From positions 172,536 to 220,817 of the forward strand of contig JAKVCC010000005.1 in assembly GCA_022448265.1 (NCBI GenBank): 48,282 nt of DNA, read 5' to 3'. The notes under the pieces are model-generated. The model ran no database searches and was not told the DNA's origin. It saw only the letters and a list, made by a program, of their open reading frames with translations. This DNA is from Pirellulales bacterium. GTDB lineage: Bacteria; Planctomycetota; Planctomycetia; Pirellulales; Lacipirellulaceae. A program made the translations under genes and the position numbers. Positions 1 through 7,468 of the stretch are shown in pieces (position 1 is the first letter of the stretch; each line of letters begins with the position of its first letter).

Positions 1-1
1 C

Positions 2-307
2 AGCCGTAAACAGTCTGGCTGCTGCGAAGCGAGCTGTGGCTGTGATGACGGTTGCTGCGATGACGGCTGCTGTGATGACGGTTGCTGCGAAGCGAGCTGT
101 GGCTGTGATGACGACTGCTGCGATGACGGCTGCTGCGATGACGGTTGCTGCGAAGCAAGTTGTGGCTGTGCTTGCAGCTCGAGCTTTGCACCGGTTACGG
201 CAGATCCGAGCGAAGCGGCTGCCCCAATTCCACCTGCCCCGACGGCCGATCCTGCTGCCAGGATTGCCCAGCCGCGCAAGGTGGTCAGCGCTAGCTTTGT
301 TCGCTAG
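2..307 (+). CDS. Cysteine-rich tandem-repeat protein, C-terminal part (5' truncated)
   Basis: An open frame enters from the left edge with no start codon in the window and ends at TAG 305-307, giving 101 visible residues. It contains a 21-residue repeat that begins GCCEASCGCDDGCCDDGCC. Two full copies and a third partial copy lie at nucleotides 17-79, 80-142 and from 143. Copies differ by silent changes and a G-to-D change, so selection on protein sequence is likely. A Pro/Ala-rich tail follows and ends VVSASFVR. Dense Cys with Asp pairs suggests metal binding or disulfide cross-linking, and such Cys-rich proteins are familiar in planctomycetes. The function is unknown. A second forward frame in the same stretch (36-383) has an ATG but gives an Ala/Met/Thr-rich translation that runs past this stop. 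A strong terminator follows at 339-379, which supports this frame. Confidence 0.7.
   Translation, partial: SRKQSGCCEASCGCDDGCCDDGCCDDGCCEASCGCDDDCCDDGCCDDGCCEASCGCACSSSFAPVTADPSEAAAPIPPAPTADPAARIAQPRKVVSASFVR
17..165 (+). repeat. 63-bp tandem repeat, about 2.4 copies
   Basis: Copies start at 17, 80 and 143, exactly 63 nt (21 codons) apart. Each begins with a Gly-Cys-Cys-Glu-Ala-Ser-Cys-Gly-Cys coding block followed by Asp-Asp-Gly-Cys-Cys sub-repeats of about 12 nt. The array encodes the Cys-rich segment of the truncated gene. It probably continues beyond the left edge and may explain why the contig breaks here. Confidence 0.85.
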
Positions 308-338
308 TAAATGGTATTTGAGGTGTCCCCCTCTGAGG

Positions 339-379
339 ACCTGTCTCGGGCTTACGGGCCTGGGGCAGGTTCTTTTTTT
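339..379 (+). terminator. Intrinsic terminator after the Cys-rich gene
   Basis: A 13-bp stem (arms 339-351 and 358-370, including G-T pairs) with a short loop around TTACGG is followed at once by TCTTTTTTT (371-379). It lies 31 nt after the stop codon at 307 and reads in the same direction. The geometry is that of a classical Rho-independent terminator and it is the clearest one in the window. Confidence 0.8.
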
Positions 380-532
380 ATGAACCGAGGGCTGAGCAAA
401 CGTACAGCATCAAGGAAGACTTGCCTGCGCATGTGCTTGAAACCCAAGCAATCTATTTTTCATCTGAAACGGAAACGCCGGAAGATCCACTTACGAAGTT
501 GCCCCACGCTGTTTTTCTCTCCAGTCGTTGCG

Positions 533-538
533 TATAAT
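533..538 (+). promoter_or_regulatory. Candidate -10 box for nadA
   Basis: A perfect TATAAT lies 39 nt before the nadA start, beyond the upstream terminator. The -35 position (510-515, TGTTTT) is a poor match, so this is only a candidate for a housekeeping-sigma promoter. Confidence 0.3.
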
Positions 539-576
539 CCGGCTGTCCTGCTAGCATTTTTTGGTAGCCAAGAGCC

Positions 577-1713
577 TTGAACGTTGTGATCCAAAAACCT
601 CAGTTCGGACTGCCACCTTACAAGTCGCTAGAAAACGATGAGTTGGTAGCCCGCATTCAAACTGTCCGCGACCAGTGGGGCCCTCAGCTTATGATTTTGG
701 GGCACCATTACCAGCAGGATGAAGTGATTGCACAGGCGGACTTGCGAGGCGACAGCTATCTTCTCAGTCAGTTGGCTGCTGATAGCAGCGATTGTCGCCA
801 CATCGCCTTTTGTGGCGTGCACTTCATGGCCGAGACGGCTGATATTTTGGCAAACCGGCCAGAGAAGCTTGCCGAGCGCGGCGGCAAGCGGGTACAAGTC
901 TATCTACCCGACATGGCGGCCGGTTGTTCTATGGCCGACATGGCTGGCATCGCCCAGATCGAAGATGCCTGGGAGCAGTTAGGTGAAGTTGTCGACACGC
1001 AAGACGTCACCCCAGTTACCTACATCAACTCTGCCGCCAGTCTGAAAGCCTTTGTCGGGAGGCATGGCGGCATTGTATGTACGTCGTCGAACGCTCGCGC
1101 TGCACTTGAGTGGTCGTTCCGCCGGACCCGACGCGTGATGTTTTTTCCGGATCAACACTTGGGACGAAATACTTCGCTGGGGCTGAATATCACGGAGGCC
1201 GAGATGCCCGTGTGGGATCCCCACGCTGACGAGCTTGGCGGCAACACCGAAGAAGAGCTACTGGCTAGTAAAGTTATTCTGTGGAAGGGACATTGTAGTG
1301 TGCACCAGATGTTCAAAGCCGAGCACGTCGCAATGTTCCGCGACAAATATCCGGGCATCCGAGTACTAGTTCATCCTGAATGCCCACAGGAAGTATTTCA
1401 ATTGGCCGACGCGTCGGGTTCGACGGGCCATATTATCAAGACCGTTGAGGGAGCCCCTGCTGGTAGCAAGTGGGTCATCGGCACGGAATTGCACCTGGTC
1501 AACCGGCTCAAAGACGAACATCCCGAGCAAGAGATTTATTTTCTTTCGCCCGTTGTCTGCATGTGCGCAACGATGTACCGCATCGATCTTGCCCATCTTT
1601 GCTGGACGCTTGAAAATATGGCGGCTGGCACCCCGGTCAACACCATTGAGGTCGATGAGGAAACGGCCCAATGGTCACTCGTAGCCTTGCAGCGGATGTT
1701 GGAAGTGAAGTAG
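577..1713 (+). CDS. nadA: Quinolinate synthase NadA
   Basis: Condenses iminoaspartate (from NadB) with dihydroxyacetone phosphate to quinolinate, the first committed step of de novo NAD synthesis, using a [4Fe-4S] cluster. The 378-aa product has the family signatures: GHHYQQDEV near residue 42, FCGVHFMAETADIL near 79, CTSSNA near 167, HPECP near 265 and a late CMCATM. The conserved Cys contexts for the cluster are present. Length matches the longer NadA group. The frame is closed by TAG 563-565, so the start is the TTG at 577 or the GTG at 586; neither has a convincing ribosome-binding site. No nadB or nadC is adjacent. It is transcribed alone and faces the 1792-2538 gene. Confidence 0.95.
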   Translation: MNVVIQKPQFGLPPYKSLENDELVARIQTVRDQWGPQLMILGHHYQQDEVIAQADLRGDSYLLSQLAADSSDCRHIAFCGVHFMAETADILANRPEKLAERGGKRVQVYLPDMAAGCSMADMAGIAQIEDAWEQLGEVVDTQDVTPVTYINSAASLKAFVGRHGGIVCTSSNARAALEWSFRRTRRVMFFPDQHLGRNTSLGLNITEAEMPVWDPHADELGGNTEEELLASKVILWKGHCSVHQMFKAEHVAMFRDKYPGIRVLVHPECPQEVFQLADASGSTGHIIKTVEGAPAGSKWVIGTELHLVNRLKDEHPEQEIYFLSPVVCMCATMYRIDLAHLCWTLENMAAGTPVNTIEVDEETAQWSLVALQRMLEVK

Positions 1714-1791
1714 CCCACGAGTGGTCCGATCCTGGGCACTAGTTTAGGGACCGGATTGTAGAAACTGGATTGGTGCGATACCGGGTCTCTA

Positions 1792-2538
1792 TTAGGCGTC
1801 GTGCGTGCGGCAGTACGCGATCATCTCGTCGATGCTCATGACCGACCTGTCGACGGGGCGCACGACCGAGTCCGTGTCAGTGGAATCCTGAGAGGCCATG
1901 TCTGAAACTGGGGCATTTAGCGTCGGTTCAGGCTCAGCCGGAGGGGATGCCTCGTGCGATTTTGGCCCGCTGGCGGCCGCTGCCGCCTCACCACGGGCGG
2001 CGGCTAGAACGTCGGCCACTGACATTTTCGAGCGATCGGATTTGGCCGGCGCACCTTTGTCAGCAGCGCTGGTGGCTGCATCCGATTTGGCGGTACCTGC
2101 CGACTCCGAATCGCTCGGCGCATTGGCCAACTCGCCCCGCGCAGCAGAGAGCACGTCTGCGGTGGAGGTCTTGGGCTTGTTTGCACTATCGGCCTGTCGA
2201 GCCATCTCTAGCGGCGAAAGCTTCTTTGCGCTGGTCGTCGGGGCGGGCTGTTGGGCATCGGGTTGCGCCGTTGTCTTTGTGCCGGCCTTTTTCGCAACGG
2301 GCGTCTTCTGTTTGGGGGACGGCTTGTCAACGACTTTGAGATAGTCCAGATCAATGTCGAACCAACTGATATTAAGATGGTAGTCTTGAAACTCGACTAA
2401 GGCACGCCCACTCATATTGATGGTTTTGACTTGACCGACCAGTTCCCTAAACCGGGCTAGCTCAGGTCGCTTGCCGTCTACCATGACATACTTGTCGGTG
2501 TATTGCCGTTTGATTTTCTCGATCTTCTCAAAAACCAT
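1792..2538 (-). CDS. Planctomycete-type protein: SH3-like N-terminus, low-complexity linker, short repeated motifs
   Basis: The 248-aa product starts at ATG 2536-2538, preceded by AGGAGA about 12 nt upstream. Residues ~1-75 look folded (KIEKIKRQYTDKYVMVDG, then ELVGQVKTINMSGRALVEF) and resemble a small SH3/KOW-like barrel. Residues ~80-230 are Ala/Pro/Ser/Lys-rich and probably disordered. The linker carries two near-identical motifs, STADVLSAARGE and SVADVLAAARGE, plus a related LSPLEMAR. The protein ends MSIDEMIAYCRTHDA. I recall proteins of this build from other planctomycetes, without a known function. The frame is open upstream to 2778, but that part is low-quality protein. It faces nadA convergently. 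Confidence 0.7.
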   Translation of the reverse strand: MVFEKIEKIKRQYTDKYVMVDGKRPELARFRELVGQVKTINMSGRALVEFQDYHLNISWFDIDLDYLKVVDKPSPKQKTPVAKKAGTKTTAQPDAQQPAPTTSAKKLSPLEMARQADSANKPKTSTADVLSAARGELANAPSDSESAGTAKSDAATSAADKGAPAKSDRSKMSVADVLAAARGEAAAAASGPKSHEASPPAEPEPTLNAPVSDMASQDSTDTDSVVRPVDRSVMSIDEMIAYCRTHDA

Positions 2539-3033
2539 CGCTGAAAAAGTCTCCTGAGAAAAGGTCCAGTATTTTGTGACGCCCGATTTTTCGGAGGGAC
2601 GCAGCCTTTGCCTCGAATGGGCTAAACATTGGCTGCGCGGCGACGACAGGGTGGGCCCCAGGGGTTCTCGATTGTGCCCCAAAGGATCGTCCTTGGCAAT
2701 GACCCGTGGGTTGAATGGCAGTCGCCGATGTTGAGATTTCCCATTCTGCCGGAAAGCGGGCCTTAACCACTTCGACACGCATCGACCAATGGCAGGTTGC
2801 TGCTCCGTTTAAATAAAGAGTTGCGCCTTGCCGATGCAGTTTAGCCAGACAGGAACTGGGGAGGAAACCAGTTATCCGGGGTGTCTTCGAGCGACCTCAG
2901 GATCGGAAGAATCCTGTTTTGCTGGGCGACGGAGATCGAGTGCGAGTACCGATCGTTGGGCTACCGAAACGCTACTTGCACCCCGTTCTTGTTGCTCCCG
3001 AAGGCCTCAAGCATAACCGGGGCCTTTCGCCAC
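2539..3033. other. Intergenic stretch between prfB and the 1792-2538 gene
   Basis: I see no convincing gene here; all frames give low-quality translations. It must hold the leader and promoter of the minus-strand gene starting at 2538. An inverted repeat (aaggcc at 3001-3006, ggcctt at 3021-3026) lies 8 nt past the prfB stop but has no T-run on either strand, so it is at best a weak transcript-end structure. Confidence 0.5.
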
Positions 3034-4156
3034 TCAATCCGCTTCCTCCTCGATGGGTTGTCCGGCACGCCAACGCAGCACTGCGTCCAAAAATCCCTGA
3101 ATGTCACCGTCGAGTACCGCCGAAAAATTTCCCATCTGGTACTTCGTTCGCGCGTCTTTGACCCGCTGGTCCGGGTGCAGAAAATAATTACGAATCTGCG
3201 ATCCGAAACCGGTCTTGGCCTGCTGCTGGCGCCGGGCAGCATCGCTGGCTTCGCGCTGTTCCTCTTCTTGGCGGGCGATGCGGGCACGCAGCATTTTCCA
3301 CGCTGTCGCACGATTCTTATGCTGGCTGCGTTCGTTTTGGCACTGTACCACAATGCCGGTCGGCGCGTGCGTAAGCCGGATCGCGCTATCCGTTTTGTTG
3401 ACGTGCTGTCCCCCTGCCCCGCTGGCTCGGTACGTGTCGACGCGGACATCCGCTTCATCGATGTCGATCTCCACCGAATCGGAGATCTCCGGTGCCACAT
3501 CGACCGCAGCAAAGCTGGTTTGTCTTTTGCCTTCTGAGTTAAACGGACTGATACGTACGAGACGATGCATGCCGGTTTCGCCACGCAGGTAGCCGTAAGC
3601 CATTGGCCCGCGGATGACTATCGCAGCGTTGTTGATGCCCGCTTCATCGTTGTTCTGTCGATCAATGAGCGACACTGAATAGTCATTTTTCTGCGCCCAT
3701 TGTGTATACATCCGCAATAGCATCTCGGCCCAATCGTTGGCGTCGGTCCCACCGTCGCGGGCATTGATGGTGAGTATGGCTCCCGTACCGTCATGGGTGC
3801 CGCTCAGAAGGGCGCGCAATTTGAGCTGATCGACATCCGTCTCCAGCCGCTCCACCTCGGCAGGCACTTCGGCGGCAAAGGATTCGTCTTCGGTGGCCAT
3901 TTCGATCATGGTCTTCAGATCGTCGACGGCCGCCAGCGACTCGTCCAGCGGCTTCACGACCGAGACCAGGGATTTGCGGTCGGCGACGGTTGTTTTTGCC
4001 GCCTCCTGATCACTCCAAAAATCAGCCTGGACCATTTTTTCGTCGATGACGGCTATCTGCTTGGCCTTGCCAGCACAGTCAAAGAGAGTCTCGGAGCTGG
4101 AGGATGGCGGAGTGGATCGCAGCGGCACGATCTACCCATTCTTTGTCCACACCCAT
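3034..4156 (-). CDS. prfB: Peptide chain release factor 2, made by programmed +1 frameshift
   Basis: RF2 recognises UGA and UAA and triggers peptide release. Reading starts at ATG 4154-4156 (MGVDKEWVDRAAAIHSAILQ...), preceded by GGAG. It runs 25 codons to an in-frame TGA at 4079-4081 in the context CTT-TGA-C. Sliding +1 on CTT continues as DCAGKAKQIAVIDEKM to the stop at 3034, giving 373 aa. In that numbering the UGA-recognition tripeptide SPF is ~203-205 and the catalytic GGQ ~248-250, close to E. coli RF2. Known logic: scarce RF2 slows termination at the UGA and favours the shift, giving autoregulation. The usual AGGGGG stimulator before the slip site is replaced by CGAGAC. A start at 4128 in the downstream frame would give a poor N-terminus. 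Divergent from mnmA. Confidence 0.95.
4078..4084 (-). promoter_or_regulatory. prfB +1 frameshift site CTT-TGA-C
   Basis: The heptamer CTTTGAC is the classical RF2 recoding site. The zero frame stops at TGA (4079-4081), and the +1 frame resumes at GAC (4078-4080). The codons upstream read CAG CTC CGA GAC TCT, so no AGGGGG-like anti-SD pairing element is visible at the usual 3-nt spacing. Confidence 0.9.
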
Positions 4157-4222
4157 AGTGATTTGGACTCCTGCAGGGAAACGAAAAATCTCTGGCACAC
4201 GAGTAAATGAAGCGAAGTAGGG

Positions 4223-4231
4223 ATTATACCA
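4223..4231 (-). promoter_or_regulatory. Extended -10 promoter candidate for prfB
   Basis: On the minus strand TGGTATAAT forms an extended -10 (TGnTATAAT), with the hexamer at 4223-4228. It would start transcription near 4216, about 60 nt before the prfB ATG. The -35 region has no good match, which is tolerated by extended -10 promoters. Confidence 0.45.
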
Positions 4232-4301
4232 AACTATTGAGATCCATCGAGGTCAGCTAAGAACCCACGACTGGCTACCGTGCCTGGCTTGCCTGGGTGA
4301 C

Positions 4302-5480
4302 ATGCCCGTTCTAGACTCAACCGCTATGGCGCGCATCGTACTAGCTATGTCTGGCGGAGTCGATTCAAGTGTCGCCGCTCATTTACTCATCGAGCAGGGA
4401 CACGAGGTTATTGGCGTGTTTATGCGCCACGGGCACCAATCTCCGGTTGCCTGTGGCGCGACCGACGGCGACTTTGCAGCTTCCGCAACTGGGCAGCTAC
4501 CGGTCGTCGATCGGTTTGCGACCGTCAGTTCTCCCACAGCTCGATTGGATCACAAGCAGGGCTGTTGCACCGCTGCGGATGCAGAAGACGCCCGGCGCGT
4601 TGCCGACAAGCTTGCCATTCCCTTCTATGCGCTCAACCTGGACCGACAATTTGGCCGGATCATCGACTATTTCATCGATGAATACACAGCTGGGCGCACA
4701 CCCAATCCGTGCGTGCAGTGCAACAATTGGATCAAATTTGGAAAGCTGTTTGACTACGCCGATAGCGTGGGGGCAAAGTTTGTGGCTACCGGGCACTATG
4801 CGCGCTTGCAGCCCTTGGCCGGAAAACCGCCGGCACTTCTACGGGGAATCGATGCAGGAAAGGATCAGTCGTATGTGCTCTTCGGCGTCAAGCGATCCTA
4901 CTTGCCGCGCATGATCCTTCCGGTCGGGGAGTATCAAAAGCCGGCAATTCGAGAGATGGCGGCCAGCCTGGGATTGGCGGTTGCGGACAAAAAAGATAGT
5001 CAAGAGATCTGCTTTGTAACTGAGGGACGTTATGACGAGTTTGTCCGCGGCTGTCGGGAGTCGGTAGATACGTCTGGTGAGTTGGTGACGACCGATGGCA
5101 CGGTGGTGGGTCAGCACGCCGGTATTGAAGGATTCACCGTAGGTCAGCGAAAGGGATTAGGTGTCGCTCTTGGCTTGCCTAAGTACGTAGTGCGGATTGA
5201 GCGTGAGAGTCGCCGGGTGGTATTGGGTGATCTGGAAGAGCTGGCAAGAGCCTCTCTTACGGCCGCCAACACGAATTGGTTGGTAGATCCGGAAGACGTT
5301 CCTGCGGACTGCCATGTGCAAATTCGCTACAACTCGGCACCGGTGCCCGCTACGATCCAACTCCAGGCTGGGAACCGCTTGCAAGTTCAATTTCAGCAAT
5401 CCCAGCGTGGAGTCGCGCCCGGACAAGCGTTGGTTTGCTACGACGGTCAGCGTACACTTGGCGGAGGCTGGATCGAATAG
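4302..5480 (+). CDS. mnmA: tRNA-specific 2-thiouridylase MnmA
   Basis: Adenylates and thiolates U34 of Lys, Glu and Gln tRNAs using sulfur relayed from a cysteine desulfurase. The 392-aa product has the PP-loop SGGVDSS (17-23). Catalytic Cys candidates are C140 in GRTPNPCVQCN and C237 in DSQEICFV, and the C-terminal beta domain is complete through GGGWIE. Residues ~46-85 hold an insertion compared with E. coli MnmA, rich in Ser/Ala/Thr, before the conserved GCCTAADAEDARRVADKL. The ATG at 4302 has a weak GGGTGA just upstream; the ATG at 4326 (MARIVLAMSGGVDSS) is an equally good start. Divergent from prfB; followed by floA after ~195 nt. Confidence 0.95.
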   Translation: MPVLDSTAMARIVLAMSGGVDSSVAAHLLIEQGHEVIGVFMRHGHQSPVACGATDGDFAASATGQLPVVDRFATVSSPTARLDHKQGCCTAADAEDARRVADKLAIPFYALNLDRQFGRIIDYFIDEYTAGRTPNPCVQCNNWIKFGKLFDYADSVGAKFVATGHYARLQPLAGKPPALLRGIDAGKDQSYVLFGVKRSYLPRMILPVGEYQKPAIREMAASLGLAVADKKDSQEICFVTEGRYDEFVRGCRESVDTSGELVTTDGTVVGQHAGIEGFTVGQRKGLGVALGLPKYVVRIERESRRVVLGDLEELARASLTAANTNWLVDPEDVPADCHVQIRYNSAPVPATIQLQAGNRLQVQFQQSQRGVAPGQALVCYDGQRTLGGGWIE

Positions 5481-5675
5481 GAGAGATGAAACTGCTACAA
5501 TGTGGCCCAGAAATGGGTTATGATGCTCGCTTCCGAGGGTTGCTTTGCGACGTTAGCGGGCTCGCTCACGGAAAATTGGTGAGCATAGATTATCTGGTGA
5601 CGACATCAGAGGGCTGGGATCCGAGTTGAGAATCACACTTTTAGCACACAGTTATTAGATTACTGTTAGGGTTTC

Positions 5676-6692
5676 ATGGCCATGGTTTCTGTAAGTTTTC
5701 GATCTTCGCCTGCCGCACCGCTCCAACCGCCCTTGCCGATGGCACTGGAGAGCCAGGATATGATGCTGTTGGTCGCGTTGGGCTTCGTCGTCCTCATCGG
5801 CATCGTGTTTCTTTTTGCAATCACCAAATACTTCACGCTTTGGCTGCAAGCATATATGTCTAACGCACGGGTGGGCATGCCTAGCCTAATCGGCATGGGC
5901 CTGCGGCAGGTGCATGCCCGTACCATCGTGGCCGGCAAGATCATGGCGATGCAAGCGGGAGTGGGCACAGATCCTCAGTCGGGCATTACGACGCGCGGGT
6001 TGGAATCGCACTACCTGGCAGGAGGAGACGTGCCGCGGGTTATCAATGCAATCGTCGCGGCGCAGCGAGCGGATATCGATTTAGATTTTGACCGCGCTGC
6101 CGCTATAGATCTGGCGGGTCGCGACGTACTCGATGCGGTACGTACCAGCGTTTACCCGAAAGTCATTGACTGTCCAGATCCGGAAAAATCCTCGAAGACG
6201 ACGCTCAGCGCGGTTGCTAAGAATGGAGTTGAGCTACGGATTCGCGCTCGGGTGACCGTGCGGACCAATTTGAGCCAGCTCATTGGTGGTGCAACGGAAG
6301 AGACGATCACTGCTCGCGTAGGCGAAGGCATTATTACCTCTATTGGTTCGGCCGCCAACCACCTTGAGGTATTGGAGAATCCTGATCGAATTTCTAAGGC
6401 TGTCTTGGCACGCGGACTTGATGCGCACACGGCCTTTGAGATTGTTTCGATCGATATAGCAGATATCGACATTGGCCAGAACATTGGCGCTCGACTCCAG
6501 GCCGATCAGGCAGAAGCTGATACCCGCAAAGCCCAGGCGTTGGCTGAGCAGCGCCGGGCGAATGCGATTGCTCTTGAGCAGGAAATGAAGGCCAACGTGG
6601 CTCAGAATCGTGCTGAGGTGTTGCTGGCTCAAGCCGATGTGCCTAAGGCAATGGCCCAAGCGTTTCGAGAGGGCAACCTCGAAGTGGCCTAA
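5676..6692 (+). CDS. floA: Flotillin-like protein FloA
   Basis: FloA-type flotillins scaffold functional membrane microdomains and affect membrane fluidity and protein oligomerisation. The 338-aa product has one hydrophobic segment at ~28-52 (MMLLVALGFVVLIGIVFLFA) and then the family core: NARVGMPSLIGMGLRQV, YLAGGDVPRVINAIVAA, and a SPFH-like region. The C-terminal helix is rich in Ala/Glu/Gln (ADTRKAQALAEQRRANA) and likely drives oligomerisation. Length fits the family (~330 aa). The ATG at 5676 follows TTAGGG at good spacing; an ATG at 5739 would shorten the N-terminus by 21 residues. FloA genes often sit beside an NfeD gene, but none is present here. Confidence 0.9.
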   Translation: MAMVSVSFRSSPAAPLQPPLPMALESQDMMLLVALGFVVLIGIVFLFAITKYFTLWLQAYMSNARVGMPSLIGMGLRQVHARTIVAGKIMAMQAGVGTDPQSGITTRGLESHYLAGGDVPRVINAIVAAQRADIDLDFDRAAAIDLAGRDVLDAVRTSVYPKVIDCPDPEKSSKTTLSAVAKNGVELRIRARVTVRTNLSQLIGGATEETITARVGEGIITSIGSAANHLEVLENPDRISKAVLARGLDAHTAFEIVSIDIADIDIGQNIGARLQADQAEADTRKAQALAEQRRANAIALEQEMKANVAQNRAEVLLAQADVPKAMAQAFREGNLEVA

Positions 6693-6713
6693 AATAGAGT
6701 CGGCTAAGGCCGC

Positions 6714-7334
6714 CTAGTGTCCAAGAGCATACTTGAAAAATTGGCGATCGAGATCGCTCTCCGGCTCTTGTTCTAGTTGCCATTGATCATGCATGTAAAT
6801 GAGGTGAAAAGTGGCCGATTCTTGCTTGTGCAGTTCTGGCACGGGCGCTGTAGTTGTCGGCGTCTGCTTCAGCGTGGGAGCAGGGTAGATATCGTCGAGA
6901 AACTCAGCGTCAGGATCGGCGAGGGGATCGGCAGATATGCCTGGACTGAGCGGTGCATTGGCTTCGCTTGATTTTAACGAGTCTTCCGGCTGTTGGCGCG
7001 AGGGCCGTTCGTATAAGTAAGCGGTCGACGTATCGATGATGACGACCGCTGTGGGGTTGGCTCGCAAAGCATCTGGAGCCTGGTATTCGAATCGCATCTC
7101 GCGCTTAATATGCAATCCGCTTCCGCCCGATGGCGGGTTGATCTGGATCGCGCTGGCCAAACGTTGCATGATCCATTTAAGTTCGGTCTTGGGATCTGAA
7201 ACGGTTAAGGCAGGCCCAGCACGCCGGTCGCAGCCTAAAAGACTGCACGTAAAAATTGAGATGGCCAGCATCCATGGCAAAAGGACTCTGTTTTCCCGGG
7301 CGATAGCAGGAGGGTGCCGACGGAGGGCAAGCAT
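6714..7334 (-). CDS. Predicted lipoprotein of unknown function
   Basis: The 206-aa product begins with a long lipoprotein signal: a charged start, hydrophobic LLPWMLAISIFTCSLLG, then the lipobox Cys at residue 35 (LLGC-DRR). The mature part has no family I recognise. It includes a plausible folded N-half (KTELKWIMQRLASAIQI ... EMRFEYQAPDALRANPTAVV), an acidic Pro-rich linker (~125-165) and a C-terminal segment ATFHLIYMHDQWQLEQEP. A second ATG at 7271 (MLAISIFTCSLLGC) would also give a valid lipoprotein signal. It lies downstream of two TPR genes on the same strand and converges with floA 21 nt away. Confidence 0.65.
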   Translation of the reverse strand: MLALRRHPPAIARENRVLLPWMLAISIFTCSLLGCDRRAGPALTVSDPKTELKWIMQRLASAIQINPPSGGSGLHIKREMRFEYQAPDALRANPTAVVIIDTSTAYLYERPSRQQPEDSLKSSEANAPLSPGISADPLADPDAEFLDDIYPAPTLKQTPTTTAPVPELHKQESATFHLIYMHDQWQLEQEPESDLDRQFFKYALGH

Positions 7335-7468
7335 CGGATGGGACCCTTTCCCGGAAAACTTTTTTGAGGACAGATGCCCGCATAGGAATGGACAAGAGCC
7401 TGTCTGGGCTAAAACCCTAAGATCTCTTCAAGTTGTTCTGGTCTCTGCGAAGGGGTCGCCGCCTTCTT

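Noticed and set aside
36-383. ATG-initiated ORF rich in Ala/Met/Thr
   Set aside because: It is another frame of the Cys-rich repeat. The real frame (2-307) gives a regular Cys/Asp repeat and stops before a strong terminator, whereas this frame runs through that terminator.
311-580. Forward ORF between the Cys-rich gene and nadA
   Set aside because: It spans an intrinsic terminator and a TATAAT box, and its translation is unlike a real protein.
3001-3026. Inverted repeat after prfB as a terminator
   Set aside because: A 6-bp stem with a 14-nt loop and no T-run on either strand does not make an intrinsic terminator.
2881-3592. Forward ORFs of 125-218 codons opposite prfB
   Set aside because: They are antisense shadows of the RF2 coding sequence, which has unambiguous SPF and GGQ motifs.
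5486-5629. 47-codon ORF (MKLLQCGPEMGYDARFRG...) between mnmA and floA
   Set aside because: The ribosome-binding-like GGAGAG is too close to the ATG, the ORF continues a frame open inside mnmA, and no family is recognised. It could be revisited if conserved.
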